Shown here: piece after piece, positions 56,855 to 64,000 of the stretch
Position numbering within the stretch: the first letter of the stretch is position 1
Layout of the letters: each line of letters begins with the position of its first letter
Assembly (NCBI RefSeq): GCF_030813695.1
Contig: NZ_JAUSVA010000002.1
Span: 3,472,001 to 3,536,000 of the forward strand
Length of the DNA stretch: 64,000 bases
From: Kitasatospora herbaricolor
GTDB lineage: Bacteria; Actinomycetota; Actinomycetes; Streptomycetales; Streptomycetaceae
Direction: 5' to 3'
Translations under genes and position numbers: made by a program
Notes under the pieces: generated by a model
What the model saw: only the letters and a program-made list of their open reading frames with translations
Told to the model about the DNA's origin: nothing
The model's database searches: none

Positions 56855-59140
56855 TCAGCCGAGCAGCAGGGCGGGCACCCCGTCCGCGTCCGGCAGGTCG
56901 TCCGGCCCGGACAGCACGGTCAGCCGCTGGGTCGCCCGGGTCAGGGCCACGTACAGCACCCGCAGGCCCGCCTCCGACTCGCCGGCGATGCCGGTCGGGT
57001 CGGCGACCACGGTGGCGTCGTACTCCAGGCCCTTCGCCTCCAGGCTGCCCAGGGCGACGGCCCGCTCGCCGAGACCGGCGATCCAGCCGGCGGCCTCCGC
57101 CCGGCGGTCCATCGGCACCACCACGGCCACCGTGCCGTCCACCTCGCCGAGCAGCCGGACCAACTCGGCCCGCGCCGCGTCGGCGAAGGCCTCCGGCGCC
57201 GGGTCGGTGACCGCCGCGAAGCGCGGCTCCACCCCGGTCGAGCGCACCGCGCTCGGCGAGGGGGTGCCCGGCGCGGCCAGCTCCAGCACCTTGGCCGCCA
57301 CCTCGGCGATCTCGGCCGGGTTGCGGTAGTTCACCGTCAGCGTGTGCCGGCGGCGCGGCTTGCCGGAGAGCACCTCGTCCAGCGCCTCCTGGGCCTCCTT
57401 CGGGTGCGGCCAGGAACTCTGCGCAGGGTCGCCGACGATCGTCCAGGTCGCCGTCCGGGCCCGGCGGCCGATCATGCGCCACTGCATCGGGGTGAGGTCC
57501 TGGGCCTCGTCCACGATGATGTGCGCGTACTCGGTGCGTTCCACCGGCAGCCGCTCGCGCTGGCGCGAGTTGCGGTCGGCGTAGGTGGTCACCTCGTCCA
57601 GGCCGGACAGCAGGTCCACCGCGTCCACCTCGCGCACCTTCGGCCGGGCCGGCTCGCCCAGCAGCAGCTGGAGCTCGTCCACCAGCGCGACGTCGTGCGG
57701 GGAGAGCGGGCCCTCGCCGCGGTCGGTCAGCCCGCGCCAGGAGCCGGCCAGCACCCGGGCCTCCTCCGGGGTGACCGCCCGGCGGGCGATCCGGTTGGTG
57801 TGCCGGGACTGCTTGAGGGTGGCCAGCACCCGACGCGGCGTCAGCGCGGGCCACCAGGCGTCCAGGAAGTCGAGGAAGGACGCCTCGTCCGAGACGTACT
57901 CGTCGAAGGACTCCTTCTCCTCCTGGCGCTGCTCGCGCGCGTAGTGGTCGGCCGGCCGCGGCAGGTGCCGGGTCAGCTCGGACCACAGGGCGTCCAGCAG
58001 CAGCCTGCGGGCCCGCGGGCGCAGCAGGTTGAGCGGGGTGCCGCCGGCGCCGACGACGTTGCCTCGGACGGCCTTCAGGCGGCCCGCGTCGAGCCGCAGC
58101 ACCTCGCCGCGCGCGACCACCTTCAGCTCGGTCGGCGCGCCCAGCTCCAGGGCCGCCCTGGCGGCCCTGCGGAGCAGCTGGACCATCCTGGCCGAGCCCT
58201 TGATCCGGGCCGCCTCCGGCGTGTCGTAGGTGTCCGCCTCGATGCCGTCGACCAGCGACCCGACCGCGCGGATCGCGACCTGCCCCTCCTCGCCCAGCGA
58301 GGGCAGCACGCCCTCGGTGTACGAGACCAGCAGGGCGGTCGGGCTGACCACCAGGATGCCCCCGGCGTACCGGCGGCGGTCCTGGTAGAGCAGGAAGGCC
58401 GCCCGGTGCAGGGCGACCGCGGTCTTGCCGGTGCCCGGGCCGCCGGTGACCAGGGTGGCGCCCGCGGCGGGCGCCCTGATCACCTCGTCCTGCTCCTTCT
58501 GGATCGAGGAGACGATGTCCCGCATGGAGTGGCTGCGGGCCCGGCCGAGCGAGGCCATCAGCGCGCCGTCGCCGACCACCGCGAGCTCCTCGCCGGCCAG
58601 GGTCGGGGTGAGGTCGGGACGCAGCAGGTCGTCCTCGACGCCGATCACCTTGCGGCCCTTGGAGCGGATCACCCGGCGGCGGATCACCCGGCCCGGCTCC
58701 AGCGGGGTGGAGCGGTAGAAGGGCGCGGCGGCCGGGGCCCGCCAGTCGATCACCAGCGGGCCGTACTCGGCGTCCAGCACCCCGAGCCGCCCGATGTGCA
58801 GCGTCTCGGCGACGGCCGGGTCGGCCGGGTCGAGCGGGGTGTTGGAGGGGATGCCGTGTTCCTCCGGGGCGTCCGGCCGCTGGAGGTCGATGCGGCCGAA
58901 GAGGAAGTCCTCGAACTCGTTGTTCAGCCGCTGGAGGTGCGCCCCGGCCCGGTAGACCTGGGCGTCGCGCTCGGCGAGCGCGCCGGGAGTACCGACCTGG
59001 ACCCGCTTGGCGGCGTCCTCGAGGATGTACTCGGCCTCGGCGAGCTTCTCCTCCAACCGGTGGTAGACGTTGTCCAGGTGGCGCTGTTCCCCGGCGATCT
59101 CGCGGTCGCGGACGGTGTCGATCTCAGTGTTGCTCTGCAT
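56855..59140 (-). CDS. HelD-family RNA polymerase-associated ATPase (UvrD/Rep-like)
   Basis: 761 residues. The N-terminal coiled coil (EIAGEQRHLDNVYHRLEEKLAEAEYILEDAAKRV) and DAQVYRAGAHLQRLNNEFEDFLFGRID are typical of HelD, which inserts into RNA polymerase channels and recycles stalled enzyme. The SF1 core has Walker A GGPGTGKTAVALHRAAFLL, IIVDEAQDLTPMQWRMI, VNYRNPAEIAEVA, and LYVALTRATQRLTVL. Some actinobacterial members (HelR) protect RNA polymerase from rifamycins, but I see no rifamycin-associated element upstream, so the general HelD assignment is kept. The ATG at 59140 is used; in-frame extension to 59272 lacks domain features. Confidence 0.9.
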   Translation of the reverse strand: MQSNTEIDTVRDREIAGEQRHLDNVYHRLEEKLAEAEYILEDAAKRVQVGTPGALAERDAQVYRAGAHLQRLNNEFEDFLFGRIDLQRPDAPEEHGIPSNTPLDPADPAVAETLHIGRLGVLDAEYGPLVIDWRAPAAAPFYRSTPLEPGRVIRRRVIRSKGRKVIGVEDDLLRPDLTPTLAGEELAVVGDGALMASLGRARSHSMRDIVSSIQKEQDEVIRAPAAGATLVTGGPGTGKTAVALHRAAFLLYQDRRRYAGGILVVSPTALLVSYTEGVLPSLGEEGQVAIRAVGSLVDGIEADTYDTPEAARIKGSARMVQLLRRAARAALELGAPTELKVVARGEVLRLDAGRLKAVRGNVVGAGGTPLNLLRPRARRLLLDALWSELTRHLPRPADHYAREQRQEEKESFDEYVSDEASFLDFLDAWWPALTPRRVLATLKQSRHTNRIARRAVTPEEARVLAGSWRGLTDRGEGPLSPHDVALVDELQLLLGEPARPKVREVDAVDLLSGLDEVTTYADRNSRQRERLPVERTEYAHIIVDEAQDLTPMQWRMIGRRARTATWTIVGDPAQSSWPHPKEAQEALDEVLSGKPRRRHTLTVNYRNPAEIAEVAAKVLELAAPGTPSPSAVRSTGVEPRFAAVTDPAPEAFADAARAELVRLLGEVDGTVAVVVPMDRRAEAAGWIAGLGERAVALGSLEAKGLEYDATVVADPTGIAGESEAGLRVLYVALTRATQRLTVLSGPDDLPDADGVPALLLG

Positions 59141-59290
59141 GGCCTCGGTGGTTGCGGCGGTGTACTGGGTTGAGCCGTGCGCGCCCAAGGAGCCCCCTGA
59201 CGTACATCCTGCGGTGGTCGTCCGCCTCGGGAATGAGCGGACAGAAGATCCTACGCCCGAGGCACCGGTCACCGCCGCACCACCTGCCGT

Positions 59291-60505
59291 TCAGACCCGT
59301 ACGGCGGCCACCCCGTACTTGCCCTCCGGGTCGGGCGCGGGGCCCGGCGCCGGGTCGACGGCCAGCCGGTAACCGCGTTTGACCACGGTCGCGACCAGCC
59401 GGGGCACCCCCAGTGCGGCCCGCAGCCGGGCCATCGCGGTCTCCACCGCGTGCTCGTCGTCGCCGCTGCCGGGCAGCGCCCGCAGCAGTTCGGCGCGCGG
59501 GACGACCCAGCCGGGGCGGCGGGCCAGCGCCCGCAGCAGGGCCATCCCGGCCGGCGAGACGGGCCTCAGCCCGCCGTCGACCAGCGCGGCCTGCCCGCGC
59601 AGCTCCAGCCGGTGCCCGGCCACGGACAGCTGCCGGGAGCGCTCGGGCAGCTCGGCGGTGAGGGTCTGCACCATGGCGCCGAGCCGCATCCGCTCGGGCC
59701 ACACGGTGGGGACGTCCAGCTCCTCCAGCGGCACGGCGGTGATCGGGCCCACGCAGACCGGCAGCACGTCCCGGCGCAGGGCGTGCAGCAGGTCGGCGGT
59801 CAGGCCGCGCTGCTCGGCCCGGTCGAGCAGGCCGAGCACGGCGGGGGCGCTGGTGAAGGTGACGGCGTCCAGCGCGCCGCCGCAGCAGGCGTCCAGCAGC
59901 CGGTCCAGCGGAGCCAGGTCGACGGGCGGCAGCCAGCGGTAGACGGGCACCTCGACCACCTCGGCGCCGGCGGCCCGCAGCGAGTCCACGAAGTCCCGCA
60001 GCGGGGCGCCGTGCAGCTGGACGGCGATCCGGCGGCCCTCCACGCCCTGCTCCAGCAGGCGCTCCAGCACCTCCACCGAGGACTCGGAGCGGGCCGACCA
60101 CTCCTCGCGCAGGCCGGCCGCCCGGATCGCGCCCTTGGCCTTGGGCCCGCGGGCCAGCAGGGAGGCCTTGCCGAGGCACTCGGTGAGTTCGTCGAACAGG
60201 CCCCAGCCCTCGGCGGCCTCGATCCAGCCGCGGAAGCCGATGCCGGTGGTCGCGACCGCGATGTCGGGCGGCTCGTTGATCAGGGTGTGGGTGGCGGCGA
60301 GCAGGTCCGCGTCGTCGGGCAGCGGCACGATCCGCAGGGCGGGGGCCCGCACGACGGCAGCCCCCCTGCGCTGGAGCAGGGCGGCGAGTTCGTCGGCTCG
60401 GCGGGCCGCGGTGATGCCGATGGTGAAGCCTGCCAGGGGCGGTACGGCTGCCGGCGGCGACACGGTCTCGGCGTCCGGCTCGCGGCCGGTCGTCTGGTCG
60501 TCCAT
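59291..60505 (-). CDS. nnaR: NnaR-type regulator: uroporphyrinogen-III synthase-like domain fused to winged helix
   Basis: 404 residues. Residues ~20-290 are a HemD-like domain (PPLAGFTIGITAARRADELAALLQRRGA ... AVTFTSAPAVLGLLDRAEQRG). The C-terminal ~90 residues form an OmpR-type winged helix (LVDGGLRPVSPAGMALLRALARRPGWVVPRAELLRALPG ... VETAMARLRAALGVPRLVATVVKRGYRLAV). This fusion matches NnaR of streptomycetes, a regulator of nitrate/nitrite assimilation working with GlnR; true HemD activity is doubtful. It sits directly downstream of narK on the same strand, which supports the role. ATG at 60505 with AAGGA. Confidence 0.85.
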   Translation of the reverse strand: MDDQTTGREPDAETVSPPAAVPPLAGFTIGITAARRADELAALLQRRGAAVVRAPALRIVPLPDDADLLAATHTLINEPPDIAVATTGIGFRGWIEAAEGWGLFDELTECLGKASLLARGPKAKGAIRAAGLREEWSARSESSVEVLERLLEQGVEGRRIAVQLHGAPLRDFVDSLRAAGAEVVEVPVYRWLPPVDLAPLDRLLDACCGGALDAVTFTSAPAVLGLLDRAEQRGLTADLLHALRRDVLPVCVGPITAVPLEELDVPTVWPERMRLGAMVQTLTAELPERSRQLSVAGHRLELRGQAALVDGGLRPVSPAGMALLRALARRPGWVVPRAELLRALPGSGDDEHAVETAMARLRAALGVPRLVATVVKRGYRLAVDPAPGPAPDPEGKYGVAAVRV

Positions 60506-60640
60506 GGTGCAGGTCCTTCGTCGGGTGGACCGAAATCGTCCCCCGGGGCGGTGTCGCCCCGGGGTCCGGGTGGTTTCCGCAGCGTTTCCTCGTCCGCGGG
60601 CTACTGTCGGGTTGTCGGGTTCGCGTCGGTCCTGACCAGG

Positions 60641-62017
60641 TCAGACTTCGGCGAGGGCGGGGCGCTTGGTCTCGGCGGGGGCGGCCGAGGGGCGGCGCAG
60701 GTACACCGCCCAGGTGAGGGCGAAGCACACCCCGTACGCCGCCAGGAAGGAGACGAAGGCGGGCGTTCCGCTCTTGGCGGTGAGGAAGGACTGGCGGAAG
60801 GCCAGGTTGATCAGGAGGCCGCCGAGGGCGCCGACCGCCCCGATGACGCCGATCGCGGCACCGGACATCCGCCGCGACCACGCGGCGGCCTGCTCCGGGG
60901 TGTCGCCGTGGACGGCGATCCGGTCCTGGGCCTTGGCGTCGAAGATGCCGGGGATCATCTTGTAGGTGGAGCCGTTGCCGAGCCCGGCGAAGACGAACAG
61001 GGCGATGAAGCCGACCAGGAAGACCGGCAGGGACTTCACGGACGAGGCCTGGACGACCACGCAGGTGGCGGCGGCCATCGCGACGAAGTTCCAGAAGGTG
61101 ATCCGGGAGCCGCCGAAGCGGTCGGCCAGCTTTCCGCCGATCGGGCGGATCAGCGAGCCGAGCAGCGGGCCGATGAAGGTCAGCTGGGCCGCCTGCAGCG
61201 GGGTGCGGCCGAACTGGTTCTGCAGGACGAGGCCGAAGGCGAAGCTGAAGCCGATGAAGGAGCCGAAGCTGCCGATGTACAGCACGGACATCAGCCAGGT
61301 GTGCTTCTCCTTGATCACCGCGGCGAGCGCCCCGGTGTCGGACTTCATCGGCGCCAGGTTGTCCATGAAGAGGGCCGCGCAGGCGGCGGCGACGATGATC
61401 AGCGGCAGGTAGATGCCGAGCACGATCCGGGGGTGGGTGGCGCCGGCCCAGGTGATCACGGCGAGCGCGATCAGCTGGATCACCGGGACGCCGATGTTGC
61501 CGCCGCCCGCGTTGAGACCCAGGGCCCAGCCCTTGCGGCGCATCGGGAAGAAGGCGTTGATGTTGGTCATCGAGGAGGCGAAGTTGCCTCCGCCGAGGCC
61601 GGTGAGCGCCGCCACCAGCATGAAGGTGGTGTAGGAGGTGCCCGGGTGCATCACGTACGCGGCCGCGAGGGTCGGCAGCAGCAGCAGAAGGGCGGAGACC
61701 ACCGTCCAGTTGCGGCCGCCGAAGCGGGCCACCGCGACGGTGTACGGGATCCGGACGAAGGCGCCGACCAGGGTGGGCATCGCCACCAGGAAGAACTTTC
61801 CGGCCGGGTCCACGTGGTACTTGGGGCCCATGAAGAGGACCATGACCGACCAGAGGCTCCAGATCGAGAAGCCGATGTGTTCGGAAAGGACCGAGAAGAT
61901 CAGGTTGCGGTTGGCGGTGCGCTTTCCGGTGCTCTCCCAGAAGGCCTCGTCCTCCGGATCCCACTGCTGGATCCAGCGGCCGCCTGTTCTCGACGTACCT
62001 GCCGTGCTCGTGCTCAT
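60641..62017 (-). CDS. narK: Nitrate/nitrite MFS transporter (NarK family)
   Basis: 458 residues with about twelve transmembrane helices. Nitrate-porter signatures are visible: GLGGGNFASSMTNINAFFPMRRKGWALGLNAGGGNIGV in helix 5 region and GLGNGSTYKMIPGIFDAKAQ in helix 11 region. It would import nitrate or exchange nitrate and nitrite across the membrane. ATG at 62017 behind GGGGAGAG. Upstream is a 20-bp dyad (62062-62081) next to a TAGCGT -10 box. nnaR follows on the same strand, so transport and regulation are paired. Confidence 0.93.
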   Translation of the reverse strand: MSTSTAGTSRTGGRWIQQWDPEDEAFWESTGKRTANRNLIFSVLSEHIGFSIWSLWSVMVLFMGPKYHVDPAGKFFLVAMPTLVGAFVRIPYTVAVARFGGRNWTVVSALLLLLPTLAAAYVMHPGTSYTTFMLVAALTGLGGGNFASSMTNINAFFPMRRKGWALGLNAGGGNIGVPVIQLIALAVITWAGATHPRIVLGIYLPLIIVAAACAALFMDNLAPMKSDTGALAAVIKEKHTWLMSVLYIGSFGSFIGFSFAFGLVLQNQFGRTPLQAAQLTFIGPLLGSLIRPIGGKLADRFGGSRITFWNFVAMAAATCVVVQASSVKSLPVFLVGFIALFVFAGLGNGSTYKMIPGIFDAKAQDRIAVHGDTPEQAAAWSRRMSGAAIGVIGAVGALGGLLINLAFRQSFLTAKSGTPAFVSFLAAYGVCFALTWAVYLRRPSAAPAETKRPALAEV

Positions 62018-62061
62018 CGCTCTCCCCTTGCCTGCCGGCTCCCTGTCCCAACTGACGCTAG

Positions 62062-62081
62062 GAGGCGGGAGTTTCCGCCTC
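62062..62081. promoter_or_regulatory. 20-bp dyad in the narK promoter
   Basis: GAGGCGG-GAGTTT-CCGCCTC, perfect 7-bp arms, 45 bp upstream of the narK start. On the minus strand it directly precedes TAGCGT, a TAGNNT-type -10. A half GlnR-like box (ACAAC, 6 bp, GAAAC) overlaps it. Likely operator for NnaR or GlnR. Confidence 0.5.
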
Positions 62082-62155
62082 GTTGTCTCCTGTGACGGCT
62101 ACGGAACCGTCCTCTCACCCGCTCCGCGGGGTGGGTGTGAGGGATCCGGAACACA

Positions 62156-62192
62156 CGAAAGCCGCCCTCCGCTGGGCGGAGAACGGCTTTCG
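62156..62192 (-). terminator. tmRNA terminator
   Basis: CGAAAGCCG (62156-62164) pairs with CGGCTTTCG (62184-62192), enclosing a second stem CTCCGC/GCGGAG (62167-62172/62176-62181). It lies 21 bp beyond the tmRNA 3' end. Confidence 0.8.
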
Positions 62193-62213
62193 GGCTGGAT
62201 CTGCAACATGGGG

Positions 62214-62593
62214 TGGTGGAGATGCCGGGAATCGAACCCGGGTCCAGTGGAGTGGATTCAGGACTTCTCCGAGCGCAGTCCGCTGTGCTTTTCTCGGCCC
62301 TGGCAGTCACGCGGACAAGCCGCCAACAGGCCCAGCTACTGTTTGATTTCCCGCCCACCCTCGTAGCCCGGGTGGACGGTTGAGTTCCCTAGATTATGCC
62401 AGGATCCGGGTCGGGAACTCCCCGGGCTGACACCCTTGCGCTATCGCTGCTTAATTAGGCAGCGAGAGCGAACTGGGAATCGCGCTTAGTGTTGGCGATT
62501 ATTTTTTTGCGACAGATGGTTAACGAGATCATTGCCGCGTTCCTCGGCTCGCTTCTCCTGTTTCGACGTCCCCTGTCGAAACCGATCATCCCC
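62214..62593 (-). ncRNA. ssrA: Transfer-messenger RNA (tmRNA)
   Basis: 380 nt. The 5' GGGGATG pairs with 3' CATCTCC followed by A and encoded CCA, forming the tRNA-Ala-like acceptor; the T arm reads GGGTTCGATTCCC. The mRNA-like part encodes the tag ANTKRDSQFALAA followed by TAA TTAA stops (about 62457-62498), an AT-rich section typical of tag-reading frames. It rescues stalled ribosomes with SmpB, whose gene is 160 bp upstream on the same strand; the tag directs Clp degradation. Confidence 0.97.
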
Positions 62594-62752
62594 ATGTTTA
62601 TTTGACAAACATCTACTACGACGAGCAGCTTTCTGCTCCGCAGCTCCCGGTCGGTCGCCCTCCCGGTGATGCAGGAGCCATGGTACGCGGTCGGTCTGTC
62701 GGCGGTCCAGCTCATTAGGGCCGGGTGGCCCGCGGTGGTCGGCGGACGGGGC

Positions 62753-63229
62753 TCAGCGCTGGCGCCGGCGGGCCGCCGCCACCGCGCGGGCCGTCTCGCG
62801 GGTGTCCTGCTTCTCCCGCAGGGTCTGCCGCTTGTCATACAGCTTCTTGCCGATCGCGAGCGCCACCTCGATCTTCACCCGCCCGTCCTTGAAGTAGAGC
62901 GAGAGCGGGACGAGGGTGTGGCCCGCGTCGCTGAGCTTCGACTCGATCTTCCGGATCTCCATCCGGTGCAGCAGCAGCTTGCGCTTGCGCCGCGCCGAGT
63001 GGTTGGTCCAGGTCCCCTGGGTGTACTCGGGGATGAAGACGTTGTCGACCCAGACCTCGTGGTTCTGGATGTAGGCGTACCCGTCGACCAGGTTCGCCCG
63101 GCCCTCCCGCAGTGACTTCACCTCGGTGCCGGTGAGCACCATGCCGCACTCGTAGGTGTCGAGAATCGTGTACTCGTGCCGCGCCTTCTTGTTCTGCGCG
63201 ATCAGCTTGTTTCCGGTTTCCTTTGCCAT
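62753..63229 (-). CDS. smpB: SsrA-binding protein SmpB
   Basis: 158 residues. It binds the tRNA-like domain of tmRNA and brings it to stalled ribosomes. Typical motifs are [79 protein letters not shown] and [16 protein letters not shown] in the C-terminal tail that mimics the codon-anticodon position. The ATG at 63229 (MAKETG) fits family N-termini; ATG 63241 has a better-spaced GGAG and may be used instead. It lies upstream of ssrA and downstream of the S41 protease gene on the same strand. Confidence 0.96.
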   Translation of the reverse strand: MAKETGNKLIAQNKKARHEYTILDTYECGMVLTGTEVKSLREGRANLVDGYAYIQNHEVWVDNVFIPEYTQGTWTNHSARRKRKLLLHRMEIRKIESKLSDAGHTLVPLSLYFKDGRVKIEVALAIGKKLYDKRQTLREKQDTRETARAVAAARRRQR

Positions 63230-63344
63230 AGCGCCGATCATTCTCGCACTCCGCGGCCGCGCCCGGCAGCCCCTTTACGCCCGCCCGCGAGTCACCCCGC
63301 CCGGCGCCGGTCGCACCGCCCGCGGGCCGCCCCGCCCGCGGGCG

Positions 63345-64000
63345 TCACGCCTGCCGGCCCAGCCCCGCCAGGACCCGCAGGGCCAGTGCGGGCGCGCTCG
63401 CGGCGTCCGGCGCCGGCACGTCGGGGTTCAGCCCGGTGCCCTCCGGGGAGCGGCCGGAGGGCGTGTAGTACCGGCCGACCGTGAGCTCCAGGACGGAGCC
63501 GTCGGCGAGCCGGCTGGGCTGCTGCACGGTCCCCTTGCCGAAGGTGCGGGTGCCCACCACGACGGCGCGGCAGCGGTCCTGCAGCGCGCCGGTGAGCAGT
63601 TCGGCGGCGCTCATGGTGCCGCCGTCCACCAGCACCACCAGCGGCGTGCGGGTGTCGCCGCCGCGCGCGGCGGTCAGCTCGCGCCGCTCGGCGCGGTCCT
63701 GGTAGGAGGCGACCGGGCCGCCGTCCAGGAAGACCGAGGCGGTGCCGACGGCCTCCTCGACCAGCCCGCCCGAGTTGCCGCGCAGGTCGAGCACCACACC
63801 GGCGTGCGCGCCGCGCACGGCCGCGCGCACCTGGTCGGCCACGCCGCTGGTGAAGGCCCCGACCGCGATCCGCACGACCCCGTCGGCGGTCCGGTCCACG
63901 GCGACCTGCCGGCTCTCCAGCAGCGCCCGGCGCAGCGCCACCTCCCGGACCTCGCCGTCCCGGTGCTGGACGGCGAGGGTGACGCTGGAGCCGACCCGGC
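63345..64000 (-). CDS. S41 C-terminal processing protease (CtpA-like), partial
   Basis: The C-terminal ~217 residues; the N-terminal part (signal/anchor, rest of PDZ) lies right of the window. The visible sequence begins at the end of a PDZ domain (RVGSSVTLAVQHRDGEVREVAL) and contains the S41 core: VVLDLRGNSGGLVEEAVGTASVFLDG, the catalytic Ser in VDGGTMSAAELLTGALQDR and Lys in VGTRTFGKGTVQQ, then the terminal YYTPSGRSPEGTGLNPDV. It degrades or processes proteins at the envelope. Downstream on the same strand is smpB. Confidence 0.93.
   Translation of the reverse strand, partial: RVGSSVTLAVQHRDGEVREVALRRALLESRQVAVDRTADGVVRIAVGAFTSGVADQVRAAVRGAHAGVVLDLRGNSGGLVEEAVGTASVFLDGGPVASYQDRAERRELTAARGGDTRTPLVVLVDGGTMSAAELLTGALQDRCRAVVVGTRTFGKGTVQQPSRLADGSVLELTVGRYYTPSGRSPEGTGLNPDVPAPDAASAPALALRVLAGLGRQA

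Noticed and set aside
59141..59290. Rifamycin-associated element upstream of the HelD-like gene
   Set aside because: I looked for a 19-bp inverted repeat of the expected type and found none, so no HelR/rifamycin call is made.
59124..62051. Long minus-strand frame (about 975 codons) over narK and nnaR
   Set aside because: The narK and nnaR frames carry the motifs; this frame does not.
62018..62120. Full GlnR box upstream of narK
   Set aside because: Only one half (ACAAC-N6-GAAAC) fits; the second a/b pair is not present at the right spacing, so it is noted only as a half site.

Overview
The window is a high-G+C, densely coded actinobacterial chromosome segment, almost certainly from a Streptomycetaceae member (Streptomyces or Kitasatospora). 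The evidence is the codon bias, two SsgA-like sporulation proteins, a DasR-type operator, DUF3039, DUF2510/RDD and TM2/DUF2752 proteins, a tmRNA tag ending ALAA, and a gene order I recall from the Streptomyces core chromosome (clpS, pncB ... ssgG-like, hpd/lrp ... murA, hup, malic enzyme, HelD-like, nnaR, narK, ssrA, smpB, ctp). That order is from memory and was not checked by alignment. I see no insertion sequence, prophage, integrase or CRISPR array.

1-10.4 kb: partial clpS, NAD salvage (pncB, pncA), an AbiEi/DUF559-like protein, a repeat-rich unknown protein, a CDF metal transporter, a sigma-like protein, DUF2332, DinB, GNAT and HIT proteins. 10.4-14.2 kb: a minus-strand ESX/type VII-like cluster (two WXG100-like proteins, a mycosin protease and a small secreted protein) with strong hairpins between its genes. 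14.4-24.4 kb: endonuclease V, small membrane and RDD proteins, an SsgA-like protein, a GT87 glycosyltransferase, a second WXG/EspC-like pair and a CBM2-GH18 chitinase. 24.9-32.1 kb: a two-component system, a half-length HPPD-like protein divergent from an Lrp regulator, two IclR regulators and a PDZ-less Lon-type protease. 32.4-43.5 kb: DUF2752/TM2 pair, DEAD/DEAH helicase, Doc toxin-antitoxin, second SsgA-like protein, class F sortase, MprF-like membrane protein, Tat-lipoprotein deacetylase and an MFS exporter. 43.5-44.6 kb: a Gdx-type guanidinium exporter behind a guanidine-III riboswitch, then a tRNA-Cys gene preceded by an overlooked cysteine-rich leader peptide. 44.6-54.3 kb: a three-gene molybdenum hydroxylase operon, a GH20 hexosaminidase with a DasR-like operator, DUF3039, YqgE, murA and hup. 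54.8-64 kb: ACT-domain malic enzyme, a candidate structured small RNA, HelD-like protein, the NnaR-type HemD/winged-helix regulator with narK, tmRNA, smpB and a partial S41 protease.

Related functions cluster. pncB and pncA form a niacin/nicotinamide salvage pair. GH18 and GH20 enzymes degrade chitin and chito-oligosaccharides. nnaR with narK serves nitrate uptake. ssrA with smpB serves ribosome rescue. The xanthine-dehydrogenase-type genes overlap by 4 nt and must be one operon.

The most interesting candidate is at 44066-44374: promoter, ideal Shine-Dalgarno, a 26-codon ORF with five cysteines (four of them the rare codon UGU), a hairpin, tRNA-Cys(GCA), and a perfect 16-bp terminator. It looks like a cysteine-sensing leader in front of the tRNA that supplies cysteine. 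The second candidate is a closed multi-stem RNA at 56579-56712 with its own promoter and terminator. No homology searches or folding programs were available, so family names rest on motif recognition.
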